64,000 nt of DNA from Artocarpus heterophyllus (GCA_025403435.1 CM046348.1:24301899-24365898), one strand, 5' to 3'; shown: positions 35,706 to 48,600, numbered from the stretch's first letter. Translations and numbers: made by a program. The notes: generated from the letters alone by a model not told the origin.

Positions 35706-38700
35706 TCAAAAGCAAAACAAATGCGGATACAATTCCCGCATACTCGACTCTAATTCCCAAGTGGCTTCATCAACACCGTGATGCTGCCACACGACCTTTA
35801 CCAACGGTATCTCACGACGATGCAAGCTAATCACTTTCCGGTCGATGATCTGAATCGGCACTTCTTCGTACGTCGCATCCTCCTGAACCTGCACATCGCG
35901 AAACGATACTATCCTACCCTGCTCAGGTGGACACTTCCTAAGCATAGACACATGAAACACATCGTGCACATGAGAAAGTTCGGGCGGAAGATCAAGCCGA
36001 TAAGCGACCACACCAACACGCTGAGTGATCTCGAACGGCCCAATATACCTCGGCGCGAGCTTCCCACTCACCCCGAACCGCATAGTTCCCTTACGAGGTG
36101 ACACCCTCAAGAGAACAAAATCTCCAACCGCGAACTCCAAAGGTCTACGTCTCCTATCTGCGTAGCTCTTCTGCCGACTCTGAGCTGCTCTCAACCGATC
36201 CCGAATCACCACGACTTTCTCGTTGCTATTACAAATCTCATCTGGCCCAAGAATAACTCTATCCTCCGGCTCGGCCCAACACACAGGTGATCGACACGGC
36301 CGCCCATACAACGCCTCAAATGGTGCCATACCGATACTCGCCTGATAACTGTTGTTGTACGAGAACTCCGCCAAATGCAAACATTGCTTCCAATTCCCGC
36401 CGAAGTCCAACGCACAAGCACGCAACATATCCTCGAGAACCTGAATGACCCGCTCAGACTGCCCATCAGTCTGAGGATGAAACGCCGTACTGAAGTTCAA
36501 ATCCGTACCCAAAGCCTCCTGAAAACTCCTCCAGTACTTAGCATTAAACCTGGTGTCTCGATCAGAGGTGATGGACAAAGGAACTCCATGCAACCTCACA
36601 ATGTTCTGCATATACAACTCCCCGAGAATCTTCCTGGAACACGTCGACCTAAACGGAATGAAATGCGCCGATTTCGTCAACCTGTCGACCACAACCCAAA
36701 CTGCATCATGCCGCTGCTCCATCCTCGGCAAACCTGTGAGAAAATCCATCGTCACATGCTCCCATTTCCACCCTGGAATAGGAAGCGGCTGAAGCTGACC
36801 TGCAGGCTTCTGATGCTCGGCTTTCACCTGAAGACACGTCGAACACTTGGCCACGTACTCGCGAACATCTTTCTTCATGCCTCTCCACCAATACTGCCTC
36901 TTCAAATCACGATACATCTTGGTGCTCCCCGGATGAATAGCAAACTGGGACCTATGAGCTTCATCTAGAACGGCTTTCGTTACCTCGGCGATAGCTGGAA
37001 CTGCAAGACGCTCCCGGAAGTACAACGATCCATCTGCATGCACGCTCCATTCTTCAAACTGCTCCCCGTTCTGAATCCGCGACCAAATCCCCTGCAAATG
37101 TCGATCCTGCCACTGACCTTGCTTCACCATCCGAACGAGAGCTGGAGTCGCTTCCACATGATACAACAAAACTCGATCACCGTCTTCATGATACTATAGC
37201 CGATACTCACTCACTATCGCATCCCTGCTCCAGTCCTCAAAAATCAAACAAGCGAGAATCCCTGAAGACTTTCTGCTAAGCGCGTCCGCTACCACATTAG
37301 CTTTTCCGGGATGATACTGCAACGCGAAATCATAATCCTCCATGTACTCCACCCATCTGCGCTGCCTCAGATTGAGATCCCTCTGAGTGAACAAATGCCT
37401 CAAACTCTTATGATCGGAGAAGACCTGAAACGATGCTCCATATAAGTAACATCTCCAAATCTTCAGCGCGTAGATCACCGCTGCAAGCTCTAAATCATGA
37501 GTAGGATAATTTCGCTCGTGAGGTCGTAGCTGTCTCGATCCGTACGCAACCACACGTCCATGCTGCATCAACACGCATCCAAGTCCGCGCCCTGAAGCAT
37601 CAGCATAAACCTCATACGGCTCGTCACTACTAGGAATAACTAATACTGGAGCTGAAGTCAACCGGTTCTTCAATTCCTGAAAAGCAGACTCACAGTCTTC
37701 ATCCCACTCAAACCTGACGTTTTTCTTGGTCAACCTCGTCAACGGAGCTGCAATCTTCGAAAAGTCATTTACAAATTTCCTGTAATATCCAGCAAGACCT
37801 AAGAAGCTGCGAATCTCCGCTACATTCCTTGGTCGTTCCCACTCCAATATAGCTTCAATCTTGGACGGATCCACTGAAATACCATGCTCCGAAATGACAT
37901 GACCCAGAAATTTGACCTCGGTCAACCAGAACTCACATTTTTCCCTCTTAGCATACAACTGGTGCTCCCGCAGAGTCTGAAGCACGATCCGAAGATGCTG
38001 CTCATGCTCCTCCCAAGTCTTAGAATACACAAGAATATCATCGATGAACACGATCACAAACTGATCCAGATACGGCCTAAATATCCTGTTCATCAAGTCC
38101 ATAAAAGCTGCTGGAGCATTCGTCAACCCGAAAGACATAACCAGAAACTCGAAGTGCCCATACCGAGTCCTAAAAGCTGTCTTGGGAATATCCTCTTCCT
38201 TGATTCTGAGCTGATGATAACCTGACCGCAAATCAATCTTCGAGAAGTATCGCGAACCTCCCAACTGATCAAATAGCTCATCAATCCTAGGCAAAGGATA
38301 CTTGTTCTTCACCGTAACACGATTCAGCTGCCGATAATCCACACATAACCTGAGAGTCCCATCGTGCTTCTTAGCGAACAAAACTGGTGCTCCCCACGAA
38401 GATGTGCTATTCCGAATATATCCTTTATCAGCAAGCTCCTGAAGTTGCCTCCTCAATTCCTTCATTTCTGCCGGCGCCATCCGATAAGGTGCCATAGAAA
38501 TCGGTGATGTCCCTGGAAACAACTCGATACCAAACTCAATTTCCCGATGCGGTGGTAATCCTGATAACTCGTCGGGGAAGACATCCTCGAACTCATCAAC
38601 CACCGGAATCGCTACACTACTACTCGAAACATAGGGCTCGCAATCTAGATTGGCAAGAAAAGCAAAACAATCTAGATTCCTTCGCCCTCCTAGACATGAC

Positions 38701-40298
38701 TTCATGAGACGCTCACTCATTAGCCAATCACCACCACCCTGGTAAGTGATCACCGTCCCCCTATCAGACACTAGGGTCACTTTTCTAAGTTGGCAGTCCA
38801 CAACTGCACTATACCTGGACAACCAGTCCATCCCTAAAATCACATCATAGGAACTCATGGGGAGTATAATCAAATCACTTTTCAAAATCTCATCCCCAAT
38901 CTTTATTTTACAAGATTTACACACACAATTTACACACACCCGCCCCAAAGGAGAAGTTATAACTAGGGGTTCATTAAACTCTTCTACTTCTAATCCCAAG
39001 GCATGTACAAAGGAACTCGAAATGAGAGAATGAGAGGCACCGGTATCAAATAAAACGCGAGCTAGAGATCTAGAAACCAAAACCATACCATCGACAACCG
39101 CGTTACCAGTCTGAGAATCTGACCCTCCAGATGCCATTGCATGAACCTGCACTGGCGCCTTCCCTTTTCCTCTACCGACATTGCTGGGTCCTGCATTACT
39201 CGGCCGATGCTGCTGAGATGGAGATGACTGCACACTACCTGTACTCGGAGCTCTATATTGAGGAACACTACGCTGAAAATACTGCGGCTGCTGTCCTCGT
39301 GCCGGATATGAGAATTGCTGAGGAGAAAACTGCGGATACTGCAACTGCGGGTACTGCGGAGGCGGAGGTAGGGTCTGAGGCTGAGGCTGAGATGAACGAC
39401 TGGCATCCTCCCCGGTCTGCGATCCAAGACGAGCACTCCTGATCGGGCAATTCCTCTTGATGTGTCCGGGCTGCTGACAGAAATGACAATGAAAGCTGTA
39501 GGGGTTGCTGCGCCCGCTGCCAGACGAACTGCTACTGCCACTGGTCGCACCGCCTTGCTTGCCTTTCCCCGGAGCTGGACGACTACTGGTGCTCTTCCTG
39601 CCACTCCTCTGCGGTCCTCCTGAAGCCTTGGCTCGGTCCTCACAATACTGCACGTAATCATTCTCCACGGAGATCGCCGACGACACAAGCTCTCCGAAAC
39701 TCCTAAGCCGTAGAGCAACCAACTGCCGCCGAATAGGAGCCTTGAGTCCTTCCTGGAACTTGATGCATTTCTCGCGCTCCGATGCCACAGCTGATGGAGC
39801 AAACCTAGCCAACTCGCTAAACTTCGCCTCATACTCCCGAACTGACATATCACCCTGCTGCAATCTATAAAACTCAGCTGCCTTCTGATCTCTATATCCC
39901 TGCGGAAAATACCAATCATAGAACAGATCCTCGAACTTGTCCCAACCGATATCGCCACCGCGCTCCAGACGCTTAGTTTGTTTCCACCAGGTGTTTGCGC
40001 CACCCTCGAGCTTATACGCCGCAAACTCCACACGATACTCCTCAGGCACACCAAGGGTATCAAGATGCTTCAAGATCGAATCCAACCAATACTCTGCTAA
40101 CTGCGGATCCCCATTGCCATCAAAAGTCGGAATAGACGCCCGCCGAAATTCCTTAAAGAAGGCATGCCGACTACCAACACTGGAGTCTTCCGGTCTAGTC
40201 CTGGCTGCCATCTGCCGAAAAGCCGCAATCATAGACCTCATCAGGCCCTCATCATTTCCGAACTCGGCGTCAGCTGTCGAACGACGTCTAGGTGCCAT
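35706..40298 (-). pseudogene. Gag-pol polyprotein of element E with one premature stop
   Basis: One frame runs from the ATG at 40298 to the natural stop at 35708-35706. Gag includes [17 protein letters not shown] and a knuckle [14 protein letters not shown] (about residue 271). The protease has [12 protein letters not shown] (about 415). RT has [10 protein letters not shown] and the FIDDILVYS box (about 750). RNase H has [11 protein letters not shown] (about 895). A single TAG at 37196-37194 lies between RNase H and integrase. The frame then continues without shift into the H-H-C-C domain (CSTCLQVK), the integrase core (DFLTGLP, TSDRDTRF, HPQTDGQSERVIQ, with all three acidic residues) and a chromodomain-like end (IPLVKVVWQHHGVDEATWE). 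The first 1034 aa (gag to RNase H) could still be made. Integrase would need readthrough or trans supply. C-to-T change at a methylated CAG is the simplest origin (inference). Confidence 0.93.
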
Positions 40299-40386
40299 TC
40301 TCTCACTTCTGAAAACAAAATTTGGACTGTCAGAGGTATTTCATTGTCAAACCTATGTGTGCACAATTCCCAAGGTTCATAACCTT

Positions 40387-40400
40387 GAGCTCTGATACCA
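40387..40400 (-). other. Primer binding site of element E
   Basis: The sense strand reads TGGTATCAGAGCTC, three bases after the 5' LTR. It matches initiator tRNA-Met over its first 12 bases. Confidence 0.88.
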
Positions 40401-40403
40401 TTC

Positions 40404-42558
40404 TGTCACGCCCCGGAGTACGGGAGGTGACGTGGCGGAATATTTAGATTAATTAAAGGAGAGTTTAATTGAAAACTGAGAGTTTGAGAATCAAATTAAA
40501 TAAAAATTAAGAAGATTTTTCCACCACATTTGATAAATAATTTAAAATCATTAAACAAATAACAATAATTGAATAAAAACCGCGAATATGGGTTCCACAA
40601 CCCACAACTTGTGCACACACATGGTTCTGACAATATCACAAATACAATTACAGTCCAAGTACCAATAAAGTTAAGTCTTACATGCCTTGATTAATAAATA
40701 CAGAATGTAAATAAATTCTCCTATTGCTCCTGAGTTCGGTCCGAAGAATCTTCTCCAAACCTAAATGGGAAACCACCTAGAGGGGGGGGAAATTTAAAAC
40801 AGATAAAACGTGAGCGAAAGGCTCAGTAGGACTAAGTTTTATAAAATAATTTAATGCAAAGAAACATAACATTATCAGGAGTTATACAGAAAGAAACTTG
40901 AATAAATAAATAAATAAATTGAGTAGAACCGTTCTGACACAGAACAGTCTACTCGTCAAATCAAAACACCAATTTACTTTTACCTAGGCAAACCATGATA
41001 TCACCACCGTAGTGGCCCAGCTGGGTTTCGGGACCTGCCCCCAAGGTCGATCACGACCCGATCTCTGATATGGCATCATGCCCATGTGGTTATTATCATT
41101 ATCATTCAAAACCCAATTACCGAGTGTTGTCAATTACATTCATTATGAAATTCATTTCATGTCACGGTATATAAAAATGTAACCGTTAAAATCATTTTCA
41201 AACAACCGTTGAAAACATTTTGATAGAAATCATTTTCAAGGCCAAATCATTTCAAAACCAGGCTACCAAAGAAATAGGATAGAAGTCCTACCTCAGTACT
41301 CGTGCCGGTACCCCACACCGTAATCCCGGTCCGCTATACGTTAGCTCCACGGAACCACGAACGATCCTAGATACAAACTAAGTCAATCAATATCTAGTTC
41401 GAGACATTCTAAATTACTAAATCATTTCATGATGTCCTAGTGTGCCATTTGTATCATTAAAATCATCCTATAAGGTTGGGATTTAAATCAGGGTTCAAAA
41501 CAATGAAATCGGGTAAAAATCACAAAATTTTCCATGCCTCGGTCGGCCTGCCGGACGCCCTGCTTCGGCCTGCCGAACTGTACAGTTCGGCCTGCCGGAA
41601 GCAAAGTTCGGCCTGCCGAACATGTCCCCAGATTTGGCCTGCCGGTCGGAAGAACACCGGCCTGCCGATCATCACTTCGGCCTGCCGAACATGAACTTCG
41701 GCCTGCCGAACTGGGAAAGTCCAGAAATCCCAGCCACGGGTTTCTCGATCCCCAAAATCCAAATCTTGTTTCTAACCTGTTTTTCTCAAATCCCAGGCAT
41801 GAAAAACAACTATAGTTGATAGAAAAACATTCTAAAACATGTTTGGAATCATTTAAACAACATTTGAACTCAAAATCTTCAAAAATCCGAAAATGAGAAA
41901 AAGAGGAGAAAAATGAAAATCTTGAATCCAATCCGTTTTTCTTCAATCTAGGTTTAGATTCTAGTTGTTCTAAGCTCATTTAACACAAATCCACGGTTTT
42001 CTAAGCTTAAACAAACTTAGATTTCAAAAACACACAAAATCGAAAATTTTGAAAAAAAGTTTAGAAATTTCGAATCTAACCTCGAATCGAAGCTTCAATC
42101 CGCGTTCTCGGTTGCCGAATCACGTCCCCGAGCTTCCTCCTTGCTGTTCCGAAGCTTGGATTCGAATGGAAATCAAAAATTTTGAAAGAAATTGAGAGAG
42201 AGAAAGGGGCTGCCGAGAGAGAGGAAAGAGAGAGAGAGATTGGCGTGGAAGTGAGGAGAGAGAGAGAAGAAAGAGAAATAAATAGAGAAAATCGGTGGGC
42301 GGTTTTACTGTGCGAAAACCATGTGCCGCCCACGGTTTTGTAAAACGAAGTATTTTTAACATTTTACAAGTTGTTGTGTTTTAAAACTCAAAACATCATT
42401 TTAAATCAATAAGAAATCTTTTGAACACATCAATTTAACAAAACAACCAAAAACTAAAAATCCAACCAAATAATCTAATTAAAGTTAAAACTTTAATTAT
42501 GGCACACTAATTCATCATTTACATTACATTAATGTTAAATAAATTTCGGGACGTTACA
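40404..42558 (-). repeat. 5' LTR of element E (2155 bp)
   Basis: Nearly identical partner of 33504-35657. It should contain the element's promoter. ORFs at 41476-42362 inside it are not genes. Confidence 0.93.
41540..41712. repeat. TTCGGCCTGCCGAA cluster in 5' LTR of E
   Basis: Same units as 34640-34812, with one TTCGG changed to TTTGG near 41634. Confidence 0.9.
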
Positions 42559-42930
42559 AAAGGTGGCGGTGCTCTCAAAGCCGCATATATATAATTGTTG
42601 TCCAATTACAAAACGCTTTGATATTACTTCTGTTCAAATAAATAAAACTATAATACAACAACAATAGTAGATATGCAGTGAGATAGTGGGGTGTCAAATA
42701 AATAGAAGTGACACCTGGGGTTAAGGGTGTGTTTGTAGAGTTTAGATCTATTGTCCTTATTTTTATGTCCTTTTCATTGTTCTTTTAATTAATTTTTGAC
42801 ACCTTATATAGCTGCTTGAGTGTTTTGAAAATTAACTCCTATTCATATCACATGTTACAATACATGATGTAAATAATTATTGATGTGGCGGTTAAAGCGA
42901 CTTAACAAAGGGACTGTAAAAATGTAAGGG
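42559..42930. other. 372-bp spacer between element E and F2
   Basis: No gene seen. Contains the right aaagg of E and the left aaggg of F2. Confidence 0.6.
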
Positions 42931-45145
42931 TGTAACGCCCCGAAATTAATTCAATGTTATTATATTGTAAAATGATGAATTAGTGTGCCATAATTAATGT
43001 TTCAACGTTAATTTGATTATTTGGTTGGATTTTGAATTTTAAGTTGTTTTGTTAATTAAATGAATTCTAATGATTCCTTGTTATTTTAAAATATTATTTT
43101 GAGTTTTAAAACACAACAATTTGTAAAATGTTAAAAATATTCTGTTTTACAAAACCGTGGGTGGCATTTGGTTTTCGTACAGTAAAATCGCCCATCGTTT
43201 CTCTCTATTTATTCTCTCTCCTCTTCCTCTCTCTTCACTCTCAGCTCTCTCTCTCTCCTCCTCTCCCACCCGTGATCACCCTCTCTCGTTCTCTCTTGGT
43301 TTCTCTCTTCTCTCTCAAATTTTTGAATCAAAATTCGAATCTAAGCTTCGGGTTAGCAAGGAGGAAGCTCGGGAACGAGATTTGGCAACCAAGAACGCGG
43401 ATTGAAGCTTCGATTCGAGGTTAGTTTTGAAATTTCTAAACTTTTTCTAAATTTTCAATTTTCATGCATTTTTGAAATCTAAAGTTTGTTTGAGCTTAGA
43501 AAACCTTTTGATTTGAGTTAAAGGAACTTAGAACACCTAGAATCCAAGCTTAGATTGAAGAAAAACGGATTGAATTCAAGATTTTTCATTTTTTCTCATT
43601 TTTCCCCATTTTTGGATTTTTGAAAATCTTGTGTTCAAATCTTGTTTAAATGAGTTCAAAAGTGTTCTAGTATGTTTTTCTATCACCTATGGTTGTTTTC
43701 CATGCCTGAGATTTGAGAAAAACAGGTTAAAATCAAGATTTGGATTTTGCAAGATTTGGATTTTGGGAGGACCAAAACCCATGGCTAGAATTTCTAGGTT
43801 TTTCCAGTTCGACGGGCCGAACTACGTGTTCGGCAGGCCGAATTCAAAGGATCGGCAGGTCGGACTGCACCGTTCGGCAGGCCGAACCTGGGAAATGTTC
43901 GGCCGACCGGACCTGATTTTCGGCAGGCCGAACTGTGCCGAAGCAGGGAGTCCAGCAGGCCGACAAAGCATGAGAAATTGTGATTTTTCACCCGTTTTCA
44001 CTGTTTTGAACCCCGATTGAAATTCCAACCTTATAAAATGATTTTAAAGATACAAATGGCACACTAGGACATCATGAACTGGTTTAGTAACATAGAATGT
44101 CTCGAACTAGATATTGATCGACTTAGTGTGTATCTAGGATCGTTCGTGGTTCTACGGAGCTAATGTATAATGGACCGGGATTACGGTGTGGGGCACCGGC
44201 ACGAGTAACGAGGTAGGGCTTCTACCCCATTCTTTGATAACCCAGTTTCAAAACGATTTGGCTTTAAAAAGGGTTTCTCTAAAAATGTTTTCAACGATTG
44301 ATTGAAAAATGAGATTTTATCGGTTATTTTTATAAACCGTGAATTGAAGTGAACTTTATAATGAACTTCATAATGAATGTTAATGAGAATATTTGGTAAA
44401 TGGATTTTGTATTATAATAGAAATGAATATAAGGGCATGATGTCATATCAGAGATCGGGTCGTGTAGCGATCAACCTTAGGGGCAGGTCCCGAAACCCAG
44501 CTGGGCCACTACGGTAGTTATATCTTTATGGTTTGCCTTGGAAAGGAAAATGAAGTATTTCTAGTCTACCAAATAAACTGTTTTGGATAAGAACGGTTTT
44601 ATTTAAATTTATTTATTTATTTATTTATTTAATATTTCTTTTATATAATTCCCTGAATAGAGAGATTTTTTTTAAATTAAATGATTTATTAAAATATAGT
44701 CCTACTGAGCCTTTCGCTCACATTTTGTTTGTTTTTAAATTTCCCCCTCTAGGTGGATTCCCATTTAGGTTCAGAGAGGATTCAACGGACAGAATTCAGG
44801 AGCAGTAGAAGGATTAGTAGGTTATTTGTATAAATTGAACAAGGCATGTAATGTTTTTAACTTTCTTTGTGCTCGGACTGTAGTTGTATTATTATATTGT
44901 CAGTACTATGTGTGTGCACAAGTTGTGGGTCAGTGGGACCCATACTCGTGGTTCTTTATTATTTTATTATTCGCTTAATGATTTCATGTGCTTAATGTTT
45001 ATGAACTCTTTTATACAATGTTGTTTTGAAACTTTTACATCTTTATTATTTAATTTAACCCCTAAAATTTTGGATTTTAATTAAATTCTCCTTTAATTAA
45101 TTTAAATAATCCGCCACGTCACCTCCCGTACTCCGGGGCGTGACA
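42931..45145 (+). repeat. Solo LTR F2 (chromovirus family E/F)
   Basis: 2215 bp, TGTAACGCCCCG to CCGGGGCGTGACA, flanked by direct repeat aaggg (42926-42930 and 45146-45150). More diverged from E than F1 is, so probably the oldest of the three. Confidence 0.92.
43807..43963. repeat. GGCAGGCCGAA cluster in solo LTR F2
   Basis: About seven units, several degraded (GACGGGCCGAA, GGCAGGTCGGA), in the same orientation as F1. Confidence 0.88.
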
Positions 45146-45275
45146 AAGGGTGTAAGAAATGAATAGTATGAGGAAGAGAGTGTGCAAAGTAAGGAAAAGA
45201 TTATAAGTTTTCTCTAAATTGTTTTATATGATGGAAAGAAATTATAATGATAGTTCATTATCATGTTTAGTAATT

Positions 45276-46790
45276 TGATAAGTGCATAATTTGATATTAT
45301 TTTCTAATCAATTTACCCAAATTTCTTTGCTTTATTCTTGAGTAATTTATATTTATTTTATTTTGTGTTTTGCAGGTGTTTAAAGGTAATGAGCTTAAGA
45401 ATGAACAGATAGAGAGGAATTCGGCGTATAAAATTTCAATTATTCATCTTGGAGGTTTATCAAGGCAAAAGTTGAGTTTTTAGCAATTTCATAGGCTAAA
45501 TTATCAATTTCAGTAAGAACAAGGCTCACCCCAACGAGAAAATGACACACAGCCACGCCACAACATAGAGGCCAGGCACAACCGCCCTAGAAGCTCATGC
45601 AACCGTGCAAATGTGCTACAAAGCTCGCCCCCATGTGCACAAAAGATCGCCCCTACACGCAGAAGTAAAGTTCATATAGGCCTGATGCCATAACAATGCA
45701 CGGTCGTGCAAAATTGCACTTACCCCCACACGTGCCACCAACTGCTCATGCGAGAGTTTTCTCCGCGTGAGGCCGCAAGAAGATTTCATGCCCCTACATG
45801 TCCCTTTGATCTAAGGCTCCAAAATTGATCTAAAGTAACCCAAAGTTGCCTTTTTTAATTCTGCAAACATAAACATATAAACACTCACCTGAAGATGATT
45901 GTCTACGTTCTCGAAGACATTCTTAGTTCTTTCTTTTTTTTTCTCTTTCCTTTTCATTTTATTTTATTTTTCAATGTTTTTAGTTTAATTTAATTTGTGG
46001 TTGAAGGGAAATTCAAAACCTTAGACTTTATCATATGATTAATTTATAGAATTTTTTTCTGGCTTTCAAATTGAGATTGTTTATGTTCTTCTAATATTAT
46101 TGTTCATGATTATTTTCGTGTTTTGTTTATGTGCACAACTAAATAGGACTTGAGAATATTCCATTGTTAGATTGGAATACTTAATCTGTAATTATTTTGC
46201 TATTCTAATCATTAGTAGCAAATTATGGTCGTTGACTATGGTCAAGTTTTTGTATGATTGTATGTGGAACATAACCTAAGTTAAATGATCTGAGCTTATG
46301 TGATTGTTGCCTTAATTGACCTATCTTTCTCATCTTAGCGCTTCTGTTAGATTAAATTTAGAGAGCGTGTTCTAGGTTATTTAATGGAAAATGGTTTAAT
46401 AGAGCGCTTGTTGTATTAAATCTATACAGAAAGGAAAGATTAGGGTAACAGATCTTGTTGTTATCTACGGTTAGTAGTTTCAATAAAAGATTAGGAATAA
46501 TTTTGTAATTAATTATATAGTTATTGTTTGGTGGTGGCAAATAATTCTTTGACTGATTTTATTATTATTGTTTATATTTATTGTTTTTTCTTATGTTTAA
46601 TTTAATTTGGTTATTTCATTTAATTCAAAACTCCCTATTTCGTGTTTTATTTTATTATTTCTTAGATTTTAGTGTTAATAACTAATTAATTAGACCCAAT
46701 CCTCTGCGGAAACAATCCTTACTCATCACTATATTTGACTACAAATACACTTTAAGTAAAGTTAATTTGGGTGTCCCCCGAGACTTACCA
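45276..46790 (+). repeat. 5' LTR of element G (1515 bp)
   Basis: Ends AGACTTACCA before the primer site. It includes a GC-rich block (45520-45790) full of CATGCAACCGTGCAAA-like words. Confidence 0.78.
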
Positions 46791-46795
46791 AATTT

Positions 46796-46813
46796 TGGTA
46801 CCGTTATCGGGGA
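46796..46813 (+). other. Primer binding site of element G
   Basis: TGGTACCGTTATCGGGGA, compared with the common TGGCGCCGTTGCCGGGGA of Tat/Athila elements. Confidence 0.75.
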
Positions 46814-46831
46814 CTGTTTCCTAATTAATAT

Positions 46832-47233
46832 GGTTCGTTTAGTCTGCGAGTTCAGAATAGTATAATTTAGAACTTTATAGTTTAAATTCTGGGTTCTAAA
46901 CTGTATGGGTTAAACAATGGTTTTGAACTGGTGTTTAGAACGTAAAGATTTAAAGTGAGAATAAACATCATATCAAGTTAAAAATGAGAACTAGTGTTTG
47001 AAAAACTATGGTTTATGAAAAAAAAAAACGAGAATGAGAATGGTTTTTACTGTAGAAAATGGTTTAAACCATGAGAACTTAAGGAGACAAAGTTTGTATT
47101 TTGGGAGTTTAGGCAGTTTTAAAACCGTCTCTATGGTTTGAACTGGCCTTAGTTTTTACTCTACCAAATGCCAGTTTGAACAGCCTTCATGGTTTGAACT
47201 GTCTTAAATGGTTCTGAACCTATGTACCAAACC
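46832..47233. mobile_element. Possible MITE inside element G
   Basis: The ends read GGTTCGTTTAGTCTGCGAG and, as complement, GGTTTGGTACATAGGTTCAG, which pair imperfectly over about 25 bp. The inside is rich in GGTTTGAACTG words. No clear target duplication was seen, so the class is open. Confidence 0.4.
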
Positions 47234-47326
47234 ACCTATTAGTTATTTTGTTATTGTTTTTGTTAGTTTTAATTAATTGTTTTGTTCTATTAGTTTTATT
47301 TAATTTGTCTTTTGCATTTTTAAATT

Positions 47327-48600
47327 TTGTATTTTTGTCTATTTATTGCAAGGTACTTTGAAATGTCACATAGACAGGTCCTCACCAGTTTTGCCCAACA
47401 AGACTCAAAGCCATTCCATATTTCTTGGTGGAGATACAAAGATTTGCTCATCCAGTTTCCAAATTATGGGTTCTCAAAAGTGGCAACTACAATTCTTTCT
47501 CGATGGCTTATCTGTGACAACAAGACATTAGGTTGAAAGAGGTAACAACACTATCTTTTTTTACTAATAAGTCTGCTTCATATTAGAAGACATGGTCGAG
47601 TATGATTATTGGAGTTAGAATTGTTCAAGGACCAACCAAGGTTAGGAGGATGATTACAACAATTGGGAGCCATGGGTTGACACTCAAACATATGATATGG
47701 GGTTTGAAACTGTAAATGGAGGAGCCTTTGTGGACCAACCACTCACAGGTATATCTCTTGAAGACATAGTTAAGGCCTTGGCTATTACCATGTTACAATT
47801 TCAAGAAGAGGTGACTGCTAGCCTTCAAAATTTTCAAAGTCATATCGATCAATTGGCTAGCATTATAAGTAGGTTGGAGGAACAAGGAAAAAATCAAATG
47901 GTACACAATATGATGTAACATAAGGATGATGATGACCTAAACAACTTCAGTTGTGAGAGTAATTTGCATAACATGGTAGCTTCATAGAAATTTGAGCCTT
48001 TAGGGGAGATCAAGCCTCGGGATGAACATATAGAGGCTTTTGATTTTGTTCTAGCTCATCATTTTGACAATTGTGTGGTTGAGAATCATTTACACCTTCT
48101 AAGTCACGAGACCTCTATTCAAAGCCATAAGTTCTAAGAAGATCAACTTGCAAGCATGTTTTTGGAAAATCAAGTAAAGAGTGAAGAGAAATTGGAAGGG
48201 TTAATATTTGAGGAATTCCTTTATCAAGTCAACCCACAAGACCGGTTGGAGGATATTGAGGAAGCATATAGGACTATCAATTTAATGTCATCGATGGACA
48301 CCACCAACAGATTCATACTTCCCATTGGCGCCACCTAACCATATTACACTCACTATGAGCTAAGGCTAGAGTTGGAATTCTCTTCCTGAGCATATTCAAC
48401 CAAATGGAGTCAAGTTGGAATGACATGCAAAATTGTTCCATATCTTGCTAAGCTTGTGGACATTGACAACACAGACCCATATGATTTGCTTTATGACACA
48501 TTCTATGGAAGCTGCTCTTTGATGGCCGCTTTTCCAGGTCAAACTAAGGACACTAAACCAAGCGCTTAATGGCAAGCAACCCAACGAATAGAGAGCGCTC
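47327..48600 (+). pseudogene. Gag-like and pol-end remnants of element G
   Basis: 47400-47520 in two frames resembles Tat/Athila gag (WWRYKDLLIQFPNYGF in one frame, KWQLQFFLDGL in the other), which shows a frameshift. The open stretch 47697-47918 has a coiled-coil-like QFQEEVTASLQNFQSH segment. Near 48540-48590, LNQALNGKQPNE corresponds to the conserved end of pol in this group. No intact domain remains. Confidence 0.6.

Larger units (their letters stand above)
33504..42558 (-). mobile_element. Element E: young full-length Ty3/gypsy chromovirus
   Basis: 9055 bp long. The LTRs at 33504-35657 and 40404-42558 differ at about six positions by eye, roughly 0.3%. The target duplication is aaagg (33499-33503 and 42559-42563). 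The primer site, polypurine tract and complete gag-PR-RT-RH-INT-chromodomain order are all present on the minus strand. The only coding defect seen is one in-frame TAG at 37196-37194. This is the youngest insertion in the window. Confidence 0.95.

Noticed and set aside
39062..40063. 333-aa minus-strand ORF overlapping gag of element E in another frame
   Set aside because: The overlapping frame has the zinc knuckle and gag similarity; this one is an out-of-frame shadow.
35778..40395. Plus-strand ORFs opposite the gag-pol of element E (for example 36375-36968 and 39937-40395)
   Set aside because: Antisense to a clearly coding polyprotein; no domain recognisable.
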